Source: Prevotella sp.
GTDB lineage: Bacteria > Bacteroidota > Bacteroidia > Bacteroidales > Bacteroidaceae
DNA length: 64,000 bases
Assembly: GCA_022775105.1 (NCBI GenBank)
Contig: JALFIX010000070.1
Coordinates: 1-64,000 of the forward strand
Direction: 5' to 3'
Every line of letters starts with the position of its first letter. Position 1 is the first letter of the stretch. The notes beneath the pieces are model-generated. The model saw only the letters and a list, made by a program, of their open reading frames with translations. It did not search any database and was not told the origin of the DNA. Positions 53,296 through 61,991 of this stretch are shown here, one piece after another. The translations under genes were made by a program, and so were the position numbers.

Positions 53296-54105
53296 TTATC
53301 TCGGAAGATTGAATGCCCGGGTCATTTCCGCCATTTCCTCCTGGCTCATGCCGTCAGGCTCGAAGCCCATGCACTTGGCGTTGATGTAAATCTTGGCACT
53401 CTTGGAGAGGACGTCAATCTGGTCGAAGGCATCCATCACGTCGAGACCCTTGGCGAAGACTCCGTGCTTCTCCCACATCACCACGTCGTAGTCCTCAAGC
53501 TCCTTGAGTGTGCCGTCGGCGAGTTCGAGACTTCCGGGGAGGGTGTAGGGGACAATGCCCAAGCCTAACGGACAGAAAGCCTTGGTCTCGGGTATCATGC
53601 TCCACAGCAGGTTGCTCAGCACGTCCTTGCCCATGAATTTCTTGCAGTGGCTCATCGAGATAAGCTCGATGGGGTGGGTGTGGACAGTGGCGTTGTAGTT
53701 CATTCCCTTCTCAATCATTCTTGCATGAACGCTGAGGTGGCTGGGCAGCTCGGATGTGGGCATCACGGCATTGTCGGCAATGATGACATAGCTTGCGCAG
53801 TCGTCGAGTATGCGTATGATGGAGCCGTTGTCCATAGGCCATCGCGCGAGGTCGCGCATGCGCTTGCCCGTACCTTTACAATAAAAATACTGTCCGCTGA
53901 GGGCGGGCAGGGTTGTGCCAATCTGCTTCACGTCGCTGATGGCGGGCATGTTTCTGATTTCGTCGTCAACAAAAGCCGTTACGTTCACCGTGATGTTGCC
54001 GCCGTTGCGCTCAGCCCAACCGTTCTGCCAGAGATATCCGGCAACCTCTGCAATCTTCTCGACCTCCTTTTTCAGGGCAGGTCTTCCTTCAAGTACACTT
54101 TTCAT
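53296..54105 (-). CDS. rhaD: L-rhamnulose-1-phosphate aldolase
   Basis: This class II aldolase of about 269 residues splits rhamnulose 1-phosphate into dihydroxyacetone phosphate and lactaldehyde. Motifs are NGGNITVNV, HLSVHARM, VHTHPIELIS (zinc His pair) and WEKHGVFAKG (third His). I chose ATG 54105 (MKSVLEGRPALKKEV), giving the usual RhaD length; the track start at 54240 runs through non-coding DNA. It is divergent from the GH106 gene and links the extracellular rhamnogalacturonan enzymes to rhamnose catabolism. No rhaA or rhaB is in the window. Confidence 0.92.
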   Translation of the reverse strand: MKSVLEGRPALKKEVEKIAEVAGYLWQNGWAERNGGNITVNVTAFVDDEIRNMPAISDVKQIGTTLPALSGQYFYCKGTGKRMRDLARWPMDNGSIIRILDDCASYVIIADNAVMPTSELPSHLSVHARMIEKGMNYNATVHTHPIELISMSHCKKFMGKDVLSNLLWSMIPETKAFCPLGLGIVPYTLPGSLELADGTLKELEDYDVVMWEKHGVFAKGLDVMDAFDQIDVLSKSAKIYINAKCMGFEPDGMSQEEMAEMTRAFNLPR

Positions 54106-54275
54106 AATTAGAAGTATCTGTTGTTTTATTATTGATTTTGTTTTCTTTTTCGCTGCGAAATTACTAATTCCGCTCCACTCGCGACCTTCAGTTTTGACAT
54201 AAATACATAAAATTTTGACATATCCCAAAATCCTTAACAATAGTTTTCAATTCTTGGTAATTATTTATTGAAAAA

Positions 54276-54308
54276 TTGCTTTTTAGTCGTTGTTTTTTTG
54301 TAATTTTG
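54276..54308 (+). promoter_or_regulatory. Promoter of the GH106-GH105/GH28 operon
   Basis: TAATTTTG (54301-54308), 29 nt before ATG 54338, with a TTG at 54276-54278 (spacing 22 nt, slightly long). Confidence 0.6.
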
Positions 54309-54337
54309 CGCCATAAAACAAACGAAATACTATATAC

Positions 54338-56908
54338 ATGAGACGATTTATTACATTTGCGTTAGCGATATTTTTAGGCTCGGCGTGGAGCAGTGGCAGG
54401 ACGGCGGCGCAGGACAATGGAGTTATCCATTCGAATGTGAAGGCTGTCCTGCCTTTACCGACGCGTGAGGCAAAACCGGGACTGCGCTGGTGGTGGCTCG
54501 GGTCGGCTGTGGATAAGGAGAACCTCAGCTGGTGTCTTTCTGAATATGCAAAGGCAGGAGTGGGGGCAGTGGAGATTACGCCTATCTACGGTGTGCAAGG
54601 CAACGACGCCAACGACATCAGCTATCTCTCGCCCGAATGGATGGAGATGCTGAGGCATGTGGAGGCGGAGAACAAGAGGCTCGACATCGAGACCGGAATG
54701 GCCACGGGAACGGGATGGCCTTTCGGAGGACCGTGGGTGCCAATAGAGGAGGCTGCCTGCAAGGCTTTCGTGGTGGATACGCTCGTGGCATCGGTGGTAA
54801 ATCCGGAGAGCATCGAATTTGACATTCCTGACAAGGAGAGAAAATTCGCCAAGCTGAAACTCCTGAAGTCTTTCCCCAAGGACGGAGGTATGCAGAGGGT
54901 GATAGCCCTGTATGAGAGCCGCACAAGGCAGATGGTGAAGCGTGCAGCCCCGGGAGGCGAGGGATATGTGGTCAACCACTTCGACTCAACCGCCGTGGCG
55001 CATTACCTGCAACATATCGAGAAGGCTTTTGAGCAGACCGGTACGCCTTATCCGCACACTTTCTTCAACGACAGTTATGAGGTGTATGGTGCCAACTGGA
55101 CACCGACGCTCTTCGAAGAGTTCGCAAGGCGCAGGGGATACAGGCTGGAAGACAAGATTGAGCAGTTTGTGGATGGCGACCCGCAGGTGGTGAGCGACTA
55201 TCGCGAGACCCTCGCCGACATGGTGCTCAACAACTTCACCAAGCAATGGACGGCCTGGGCGCACAAGCATGGGGCAATCACACGCAACCAGGCACACGGT
55301 TCGCCAGCAAACCTAATCGACTGCTATTCCGCGGTGGATATCCCCGAGATTGAGGGATTCGGACTCACCGACTTCGGCATACGAGGACTGCGCAAGGACG
55401 AGGGAAATACCCGCCCCAACTACAGTGACCTCAGTATGCTGAAATACGCTCCGTCGGCGGCTCACGTGACTGGCAAGAAATACACGTCGAGCGAGACATT
55501 CACTTGGCTCACAGAGCATTTCCGCACATCGCTGAGCCAGATGAAGCCCGACCTCGACCTGATGTTCTGTGCCGGAGTGAACCACATGTTCTTCCATGGC
55601 ACCACCTATTCGCCAAAGGATGACCCATGGCCGGGGTGGAGATTCTATGCGTCGGTGGATATGAGTCCTAATAACAGTATATGGCGCGACGCTCCCGAAC
55701 TGATGGCTTATATCACCCGCTGCCAGACTTATCTGCAGTGGGGACAGCCCGACAACGACTTCCTCGTATATCTGCCTGTGAGGGACATGTGGCGCAACAA
55801 CACGAAGAACTGGCTCATGATGTTCGACATACACTCGATGGACAAGAAGGCTCCCGACTTCATACGCACCATTCTCGACATCGACAAGGCGGGATTCGAC
55901 TGCGACTATATCAGCGACAACCTGCTCATGACGACGGAATATGCCGGTGGCGGTCTTCGCACCGCGGCAGGCACAAGATACAAGGGAATCATCATCCCCG
56001 AGGGATGCGTGATGCCCAAGGATGTGGAGGCGCATGTCGAGGCTCTGAAGAACCAGGGCGCAAGCGTGATATACGGACATGACATGGTGGCCATGGAAAA
56101 AGCTGCCAAGCCTGAGATGATGAAGAGTCAGCACGGACTGAAAATCATCAGACGTGCAAACGACTACGGGCATCATTATTTCATAGCCAACCTGACCGAC
56201 CACGACGTGAAGGCTAAAGTGTCTATTGCCGTAGGGGAGAAACACGGACTGTGGTATAACCCGATGACTGACGGATATACCAAGGCAAGGCTTGATGCCG
56301 AGGGATTGGCTGTAAATCTCAGAAGCGGCGAGAGCAGGATTCTTGTTTGTTCCGACAGTGAGGCGATTTATCCCGAGGGCGTAGCTGAGGAGAGATGCAC
56401 TGAAGGCATTGGCGAGATTGACATCACCAACAACAAGTGGACCTTGAGTTTCATCGAGGAGCAACCGAAGGTGGGGCAGGCATACAAGCTCGACAAGTTG
56501 CAGACTTGGGAGACATTGGGCGACAGTGCAGCCGTGACGATGGGTACTGGTGTGTATGAGACTGAGGTGAAGCTCTCGCGCGAGGATGTCCGCAAGCATT
56601 GGACTATTGACTTGGGCGACGTGAGGGAGAGCGCGCGCGTATATATAAATAATGTATATATAGGCTCTGCATGGGCAGTGCCTTTTGTCCTCGATTGCAA
56701 GGATGCCTTGAAGAAGGGCAAGAACATAATACGCATCGAGGTGACCAACCTCCCCGCCAACCGCATAGCCGACCTTGACCGCAAGGGCGTGAAATGGCGC
56801 AAGATGAAGGAAATAAACGTAGTGGATATCAATTACAAGAAAACGACGTATGCCGACTGGAAGCCGGTGGAGAGCGGAATAAGGAAGGCGGTGCTCGTTA
56901 GGAATTAG
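54338..56908 (+). CDS. GH106-type alpha-L-rhamnosidase, exported
   Basis: This 856-residue protein has a signal peptide (MRRFITFALAIFLGSAWSSG). It follows the GH106 layout: PGLRWWWLGSAVDKENL, GVGAVEITPIYG, TGMATGTGWPFGGPWV, FFNDSYEV (acid region), HMFFHGTTYSPKDDPWPGW and a C-terminal jelly-roll (YINNVYIGSAWAVPFVLD). It is shorter than many GH106 enzymes (about 1100), with less intervening beta-domain. It should release terminal rhamnose from RG-I oligosaccharides in the periplasm or at the surface. It shares an operon with the GH105-GH28 gene 20 nt downstream. A TAGGAAT repeat supplies its stop codon. Confidence 0.87.
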   Translation: MRRFITFALAIFLGSAWSSGRTAAQDNGVIHSNVKAVLPLPTREAKPGLRWWWLGSAVDKENLSWCLSEYAKAGVGAVEITPIYGVQGNDANDISYLSPEWMEMLRHVEAENKRLDIETGMATGTGWPFGGPWVPIEEAACKAFVVDTLVASVVNPESIEFDIPDKERKFAKLKLLKSFPKDGGMQRVIALYESRTRQMVKRAAPGGEGYVVNHFDSTAVAHYLQHIEKAFEQTGTPYPHTFFNDSYEVYGANWTPTLFEEFARRRGYRLEDKIEQFVDGDPQVVSDYRETLADMVLNNFTKQWTAWAHKHGAITRNQAHGSPANLIDCYSAVDIPEIEGFGLTDFGIRGLRKDEGNTRPNYSDLSMLKYAPSAAHVTGKKYTSSETFTWLTEHFRTSLSQMKPDLDLMFCAGVNHMFFHGTTYSPKDDPWPGWRFYASVDMSPNNSIWRDAPELMAYITRCQTYLQWGQPDNDFLVYLPVRDMWRNNTKNWLMMFDIHSMDKKAPDFIRTILDIDKAGFDCDYISDNLLMTTEYAGGGLRTAAGTRYKGIIIPEGCVMPKDVEAHVEALKNQGASVIYGHDMVAMEKAAKPEMMKSQHGLKIIRRANDYGHHYFIANLTDHDVKAKVSIAVGEKHGLWYNPMTDGYTKARLDAEGLAVNLRSGESRILVCSDSEAIYPEGVAEERCTEGIGEIDITNNKWTLSFIEEQPKVGQAYKLDKLQTWETLGDSAAVTMGTGVYETEVKLSREDVRKHWTIDLGDVRESARVYINNVYIGSAWAVPFVLDCKDALKKGKNIIRIEVTNLPANRIADLDRKGVKWRKMKEINVVDINYKKTTYADWKPVESGIRKAVLVRN

Positions 56909-56922
56909 GAATTAGGAATTAA
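56902..56922. repeat. GGAATTA tandem at the GH106 stop codon
   Basis: TTAGGAATTAGGAATTAGG provides the stop TAG of GH106 and fills the gap to the next gene. Equivalent short tracts lie at 4982-5004 (GH3-like stop) and 59298-59315 (GH105-GH28 stop). Confidence 0.75.
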
Positions 56923-56928
56923 GATAAT

Positions 56929-59301
56929 ATGAAAATGACTATGATTGCCTGCGTGATTGCGGCTTTTGCCGCCTTGATGCCTGCGGAAGCGGGAGCGCAG
57001 AACAATGAGAAGCAAAGGGAGATAATCGATGTGGTGCATCGCACCAATGATTACTTCATGCAGAAGTACAGTGACCCGACGAAAGACACATTCGTCAAGA
57101 AGGTCAGGACGAGTAACCTCTGGACGAGGGCGGTGTATTATGAGGGACTAATGGCTCTATATGACATCGACCCGCAACAGAGATACCTCGACTATACCGA
57201 CAAGTGGGCTGACTATCATAAGTGGACGGCACGCAACAGCGTGAACGACATGGATGCCGATAACCAGTGCTGCCAGCAGACATATATCGACCGCCATGTG
57301 CAGAGCGGAAAGAAAAAGGACATGTCGAAGGTGAAGGAAAACCTCGACCATCAGATGGCTACGGGAAAATACAGCTACTGGACATGGATTGACGCCATAC
57401 AGATGGCTATGCCCGTATATGCCAAATATACCCAGTTGACTGGTGAGCGCAAGTATCTCGACTATGCAATGAACTCATATAAGTGGAGCCGCGACACTCT
57501 CGCAGGAGGTCTCTTCAACAAGAAGGAGGGACTGTGGTGGAGAGACAAGGATTATGTGCCTCCATACAAGGAGAAGGACGGAAAGAACTGCTACTGGAGC
57601 CGTGGTAACGGTTGGGTGTATGCAGCTCTCGTGAGGGTGATGGAGACACTGCCCGCAAGCGACCCCGACTATCAGTATCTGAAGGCCGACTTCATCAAGA
57701 TGAGCCGTGCACTGCTGAAATGCCAGCGCAAGGACGGATTCTGGAACGTCAGCCTTGTGTCGCCCGTGACCTACGGAGGTCCCGAGATGACCGGTACAGC
57801 TCTCTTCCTCTATGGTATGGCTTGGGGAGTGAGACAGGGTATCCTGCCTCAGAAGACCTATCAGAAACCGATGGACAAGGCTTGGGCTGCCATCGCTTCC
57901 TGCGTGCATGACAACGGTTTCATCGGATATAACCAGGGAACAGGCAAGGACCCGTCGGCAGGACAGCCTGTGACTTTCACCTCAGTGCCTGACTTCGAGG
58001 ACTACGGAACAGGATGTTTTATCCTCGGTGCAGTGGAATACTACCGTCTTTTCTCCAAGGACGAGCGATGGCCCGACGGCTCGTCAATGTCTCCTTGGTT
58101 TCAGAATGTGAACAAGGTGGATGTAGCCACTCTTGGCAAGAGATATGTCGTTACCGACTACGGAGTTAAGAAAGACAGCATCGCGGTGCAGACCTCAGCC
58201 ATTCAGGCTGTCATCGACCGTGCCGCCAACGAGGGTGGGGGCGTGATAGTCATTCCCCAAGGAACATTCATGAGCGGTGCGCTGTTCTTCCGCCAGGGCA
58301 CACATCTCTACATAGAGGAAGGCGGTAAGCTGAAAGGAAGCGAATACATCGCCGACTTCCCCATACTGATGACCCGCATCGAGGGACAGACATGCAAGTA
58401 TTTCTCAGCATTGGTGAACGCCGACGGACTTGACGGTTTCACCATTGCTGGCAAGGGAACAATCGACGGCAACGGCTACCACTACTGGGAGGAGTTTTGG
58501 ATCAGGCGCAAGTGGAATCCACAGTGTACCAACAAGGACGAGCAGCGCCCGAGACTGGTGTATATCTCCAACAGTCACAATGTGACGGTGCAGGACGTGA
58601 AGTTGGTGAACAGTCCTTTCTGGACAAACCATCTGTATAACTCCGACCATGTGCGCTATCTCGACTGCTATATCTATTCGCCCACCAAGGGCGTTAAGGC
58701 TCCGAGCAGCGACGCCATCGACATCGACGTATGCCATGACGTGATAATCGACGGATGTTATATGTCGGTTAATGATGATGCCGTGGCAATCAAGGGCGGC
58801 AAGGGAACATGGGCGGACAAGGCTCCCGAGAACGGTCCTAACTTCAACATACTTATCCAGAACTGCAAGTACGGTGTGGTTCACGGATGCCTTACCTTGG
58901 GCAGCGAGAGCGTGTATGACCGCAACATCGTGCTTCGAAATATTGAGGTGGATAACGCCAATAGAGTGTTATGGCTGAAGATGCGTCCCGACACTCCCCA
59001 GCATTATGAGTATGTGACTGTGGATAACATCAGCGGCACAACGGGCAGTTTCCTCGTCGTTCGCCCATGGACACAGTTCTTCCAGCCCGAGGACCGCAAG
59101 GACATGCCTTTGAGCCAGTGCAACAATATCGTGATGACCAACATCCAGATGGAGTGCAAGAACTTCTTCGACGTTGGCACGAGCGACAAGTACAGCCTCT
59201 GTGATTTCACATTCAAGAACATCAATGTGAAGGACCAGAAGAAGGCATTCGACAAGAACATGATTGACAACACCGTTGTGGAGAATGTGGTTATTAATTA
59301 G
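56929..59301 (+). CDS. GH105-GH28 fusion enzyme, exported
   Basis: This 790-residue protein has a signal peptide (MKMTMIACVIAAFAALMPAEAGA). Residues 28-385 form a GH105/GH88-like (alpha/alpha)6 barrel (WTWIDAIQMAMPVYAK, CYWSRGNGWVYAALVR, GTALFLYGMAWGVRQG, FEDYGTGCFILGAVEYY). Residues about 400-790 form a GH28 beta-helix (GGGVIVIPQGTFMSGALF, TIAGKGTIDGNG, SSDAIDIDVC, VNDDAVAIKGG, HGCLTLGSES). It likely couples exo-acting galacturonase-type cleavage of RG-I with removal of the unsaturated uronic acid. Both catalytic Asp clusters are present. It converges on the GH43-like gene over a shared terminator. Confidence 0.9.
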   Translation: MKMTMIACVIAAFAALMPAEAGAQNNEKQREIIDVVHRTNDYFMQKYSDPTKDTFVKKVRTSNLWTRAVYYEGLMALYDIDPQQRYLDYTDKWADYHKWTARNSVNDMDADNQCCQQTYIDRHVQSGKKKDMSKVKENLDHQMATGKYSYWTWIDAIQMAMPVYAKYTQLTGERKYLDYAMNSYKWSRDTLAGGLFNKKEGLWWRDKDYVPPYKEKDGKNCYWSRGNGWVYAALVRVMETLPASDPDYQYLKADFIKMSRALLKCQRKDGFWNVSLVSPVTYGGPEMTGTALFLYGMAWGVRQGILPQKTYQKPMDKAWAAIASCVHDNGFIGYNQGTGKDPSAGQPVTFTSVPDFEDYGTGCFILGAVEYYRLFSKDERWPDGSSMSPWFQNVNKVDVATLGKRYVVTDYGVKKDSIAVQTSAIQAVIDRAANEGGGVIVIPQGTFMSGALFFRQGTHLYIEEGGKLKGSEYIADFPILMTRIEGQTCKYFSALVNADGLDGFTIAGKGTIDGNGYHYWEEFWIRRKWNPQCTNKDEQRPRLVYISNSHNVTVQDVKLVNSPFWTNHLYNSDHVRYLDCYIYSPTKGVKAPSSDAIDIDVCHDVIIDGCYMSVNDDAVAIKGGKGTWADKAPENGPNFNILIQNCKYGVVHGCLTLGSESVYDRNIVLRNIEVDNANRVLWLKMRPDTPQHYEYVTVDNISGTTGSFLVVRPWTQFFQPEDRKDMPLSQCNNIVMTNIQMECKNFFDVGTSDKYSLCDFTFKNINVKDQKKAFDKNMIDNTVVENVVIN

Positions 59302-59327
59302 GAATTAGGAATTGGGAATGGAATATG

Positions 59328-59362
59328 GAAAAATGGGGGCGCTATTTGCGTCCCCATTTTTC
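59328..59362. terminator. Bidirectional terminator overlapping the GH43-like 3' end
   Basis: GAAAAATGGGGGCGC (59328-59342) pairs with GCGTCCCCATTTTTC (59348-59362). The A-run on the left and the T-run on the right make it effective in both directions. It encodes the last residues and stop of the GH43-like protein. Confidence 0.85.
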
Positions 59363-60391
59363 TAATTTCTTGTATTCCTTTTTGGTCAATCGCATGAATG
59401 AGCCGTGCTGCGGACCGTTGACACCCTGGATATCCACGGGGTCGCTGAAGTTGCGCATGAACTTGTCGGCTTTACAGATGCGGTAGTGCTTGGGTTTTGA
59501 GGAGTATTCGATGTAGCCTATGTGCCAAGTGTCCTCGCCGGCGAGCTGGAAGGCTGATACACCCTCGCACTTCTTGTTGCCCTCGAAGTCGATGTAATCA
59601 TCATCAACGGGTAGGCTCCATGGACCTGTAAGCGACGGTGCGGTTGAGGTGAAAAGTCCCGGTTTGCCGCCTTCCTTCTTTATCATCATGTGATATAGAC
59701 CGTCGGCTGGAACGTAGTTGATGTCGGCATCGATGGTGGCATAACCCCAGTCGAAGAGCAATCGTGGCTTGGTGAGGCGTGTGAACGACTCGTCGGCATA
59801 GGAATAATACATGCGGTCGTATGCCTCCTCGGCTCGGTTCCAAAGTGAGTAGTAGATGAAATAGCCGCCTCTTTTTCCGTCGCTCCACTGGTAGTTGGGA
59901 TCCCAGAAGATCTGAGGAGCCCACACGCGGTTGACGGTGCTCCAGTCCTTATATACATCAGGAGATTCGGGGTCGCAGAAGATAGAGCTGCCCTTGCGGA
60001 AATCGAATGTCACCGACTTCCAGTTGATGAGGTCGTCAGAGCGCAGGAGGTCTATTCCGTAGTTGTCCCATTTCTTGCTCTTCCTCACGCACATGTCGGT
60101 GGTTACGATCAGGTAGCCCTTGCAGTCGTGTGTGCGGCAGATAAAGGCATCACGCGTTCCGCCCTCAATACGTGCGTGTTCGTATGGCGAGAAAATACTG
60201 TCGCCATTGATGATGTCCTGATAGTGGAGTCCGTCGCGACTGATAGCATAAGCCGTCCATTCCCCCCTATCGCTCATGTGGCAATAGAGATAACCGTAAT
60301 CCCCCTTCTGAGGATTCTGTGCCCCTGCCTCCAAAGGCATCATAGTAGTAGCTGCAAGTGCCATAGCACAAGCAATAATAGTTTTTTTCAT
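59342..60391 (-). CDS. GH43-like beta-propeller glycosidase, exported
   Basis: This 349-residue protein has a signal peptide (MKKTIIACAMALAATTMMPLEAGA). The mature part looks like a five-bladed propeller: GGTRDAFICRTHDCKGYLIVTTD, VWAPQIFWDPNYQW, YFIYYSLWNR and ATIDADINYVPADGLYHMM. The GH43/GH32-like WAPQ motif and the Asp residues in blades 1-3 fit an exo-glycosidase of the GH43 type, perhaps cutting arabinan or galactan side chains of RG-I. The exact subfamily and substrate are uncertain. It is at the right end of the rhamnogalacturonan cluster. Confidence 0.8.
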   Translation of the reverse strand: MKKTIIACAMALAATTMMPLEAGAQNPQKGDYGYLYCHMSDRGEWTAYAISRDGLHYQDIINGDSIFSPYEHARIEGGTRDAFICRTHDCKGYLIVTTDMCVRKSKKWDNYGIDLLRSDDLINWKSVTFDFRKGSSIFCDPESPDVYKDWSTVNRVWAPQIFWDPNYQWSDGKRGGYFIYYSLWNRAEEAYDRMYYSYADESFTRLTKPRLLFDWGYATIDADINYVPADGLYHMMIKKEGGKPGLFTSTAPSLTGPWSLPVDDDYIDFEGNKKCEGVSAFQLAGEDTWHIGYIEYSSKPKHYRICKADKFMRNFSDPVDIQGVNGPQHGSFMRLTKKEYKKLEKWGRK

Positions 60392-60430
60392 AGCAGTTTT
60401 TATTTTTTCATTTAAAACATTCTTTATTTT

Positions 60431-61981
60431 TCATTTAACCCACGCCTCCGGATTAAGTTTTGCCCTTTCCTTACGCAGTTGGAATTGCAGGATATTGTCC
60501 TGTCCCACGGTGCCAAGCACCTGGCGTGCTGTGACTTTTTGTCCGCGGTGAACACTTACAGATGAGAGGTTGCAATATACGGAGATATAGCTTCCATGGC
60601 GCACCATCACACCGTTGACACCGCCCATACTGAACACCGCACTCACCTCGCCGTCGAAGATACTGCGGGCTTTTGCTCCGGGGGAGCCGAGGATATTAAT
60701 TCCCTTATTGTCAAGGCGCACGTTTTTAAGTCCCTCCACGTTGTATTGTCCGAAGTGGCTCACAATGCGGTAGCTTCCTGTGATAGGCATGGGCAGACGA
60801 CCGCGGTTGCTCTCGAAACTTCCGCTGATACGTCGGTCTTCTGAGTCAAGGTTATATACGAGAGGTTTGGATTGTTCCTTCTTCGCCTCCTCCACCTCGC
60901 GCTCCAGTTTCTTTGCTTCGGCAATGGCTTTGCGATCCTCCGGGTTGCGCTCTTCTTCAGCTTTTTGCTTTGCGGCTTCAGCCTCTTTCTGCTTGCGGGC
61001 TAACTCAGCCTTTTTGCGAGCCAGTTCCTCAGCCTTGCGCTTGCGTTCGGCCTCCAGTCTCTTGGCTTCCTCGGCAGCCTTGCGCTTTGCCTCGGCAATG
61101 GCTCTTTGTCGTGCCTTTTCCACCTCGATGGCCACGAGTTTGTCGATCTGTGCGTTGAGGGCGGCATCTCGCTTTTGCTGTTCGGCGATTATGCCCTGAA
61201 TGGTCTTTTGTTGTTTTTGCAGTGAGTTCACCACGTTCTGCTGTTCAGCCTGTTTGCCTTCAAGGTTTCGTTTTTCCTCCTCACCTTTATATAATAGGTT
61301 GCTCTTCTGCTTCATGGTGGCAGTGAGTTCCTTGTGTTTCTGGGTTATTTCAGCCTGCTTTGCCTTCACCTCCTCGCCTTGCGCCTTTTGGTAGGAGGCA
61401 TATTCGCGCATGAATCTCATTCGTCGGTACATCTGCGAGAAGTTCTTGGCAGAGAAGATGAACATCAGCTGGCTCTGAATTGAGCGGTTGCGGTGCATGT
61501 ATCTCATCGACTTGACATACTTCTGTTTTCTGTCGTTGAGTTCCTTGTTGAGTTCAAACAGTTGTCCGTTAAGCTGCGTGATGTTGCCGTCGAGATGCGA
61601 GATGTCGCGGCGTATTGTGTCGATGGTGCGCCTTTTGTCGGCAATCTCTGTGTTTATCACCATCAGGTTTTGCAGGCGTTGCTTTACGTCGCGCTCGTTT
61701 TTGCGCAGTTTCTGTTGTTGCGCTGCAATCTGTTTTTTGATTTGTGCGCGCTCGTTTTTGAGACCCTTTATCGAAGAGGTCTCGTATTCGGCAGTGTTTA
61801 CCTTTGAGTTATTTCTGGTAGATGTCTTTTTTCCGGTAGATGTTTTTTTTCTGGTGGTTGTCTTTTTCTTTTTAGCCGTGGTTGTGGCAGTCGCCTTCTT
61901 TCGCGCCGGCTTCTTGGTTTGTGCCGAAGAAGCCAGCGTGAAGGCGAAAAATAAAATAACGAGTATGTTTATTCTTTTCAT
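60431..61981 (-). CDS. EnvC-like M23-family protein with degenerate active site
   Basis: This 516-residue exported protein has a signal peptide (MKRINILVILFFAFTLASSA), then a Lys-rich linker with KKTTTRKKTSTGKKTSTR repeats. A long coiled coil (about 80-270) and an Ala/Glu/Arg/Lys-rich helical stretch (about 290-370) follow, then a C-terminal LytM/M23 domain. The LytM zinc ligands are missing: HFGQYN is followed by LDNKGINIL (usual H/D replaced by N), YISVYCNLSSV (usual HL is NL) and LQFQLRKE (usual LHFE). It is thus probably an activator of cell-wall amidases at division, like EnvC. It is co-directional with DUF4292 and the TPR gene. Confidence 0.85.
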   Translation of the reverse strand: MKRINILVILFFAFTLASSAQTKKPARKKATATTTAKKKKTTTRKKTSTGKKTSTRNNSKVNTAEYETSSIKGLKNERAQIKKQIAAQQQKLRKNERDVKQRLQNLMVINTEIADKRRTIDTIRRDISHLDGNITQLNGQLFELNKELNDRKQKYVKSMRYMHRNRSIQSQLMFIFSAKNFSQMYRRMRFMREYASYQKAQGEEVKAKQAEITQKHKELTATMKQKSNLLYKGEEEKRNLEGKQAEQQNVVNSLQKQQKTIQGIIAEQQKRDAALNAQIDKLVAIEVEKARQRAIAEAKRKAAEEAKRLEAERKRKAEELARKKAELARKQKEAEAAKQKAEEERNPEDRKAIAEAKKLEREVEEAKKEQSKPLVYNLDSEDRRISGSFESNRGRLPMPITGSYRIVSHFGQYNVEGLKNVRLDNKGINILGSPGAKARSIFDGEVSAVFSMGGVNGVMVRHGSYISVYCNLSSVSVHRGQKVTARQVLGTVGQDNILQFQLRKERAKLNPEAWVK

Positions 61982-61991
61982 TTACAGATGG

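Noticed and set aside
55313-56599. 428-aa minus-strand ORF inside the GH106 gene
   Set aside because: It is antisense to a well-supported enzyme, has no recognisable motif, and its His/Val/Leu-rich composition is typical of shadow frames.
20006-60391. SusC/SusD polysaccharide utilisation locus
   Set aside because: Carbohydrate enzymes are present but no SusC, SusD, HTCS or ECF/anti-sigma pair is found in the window.
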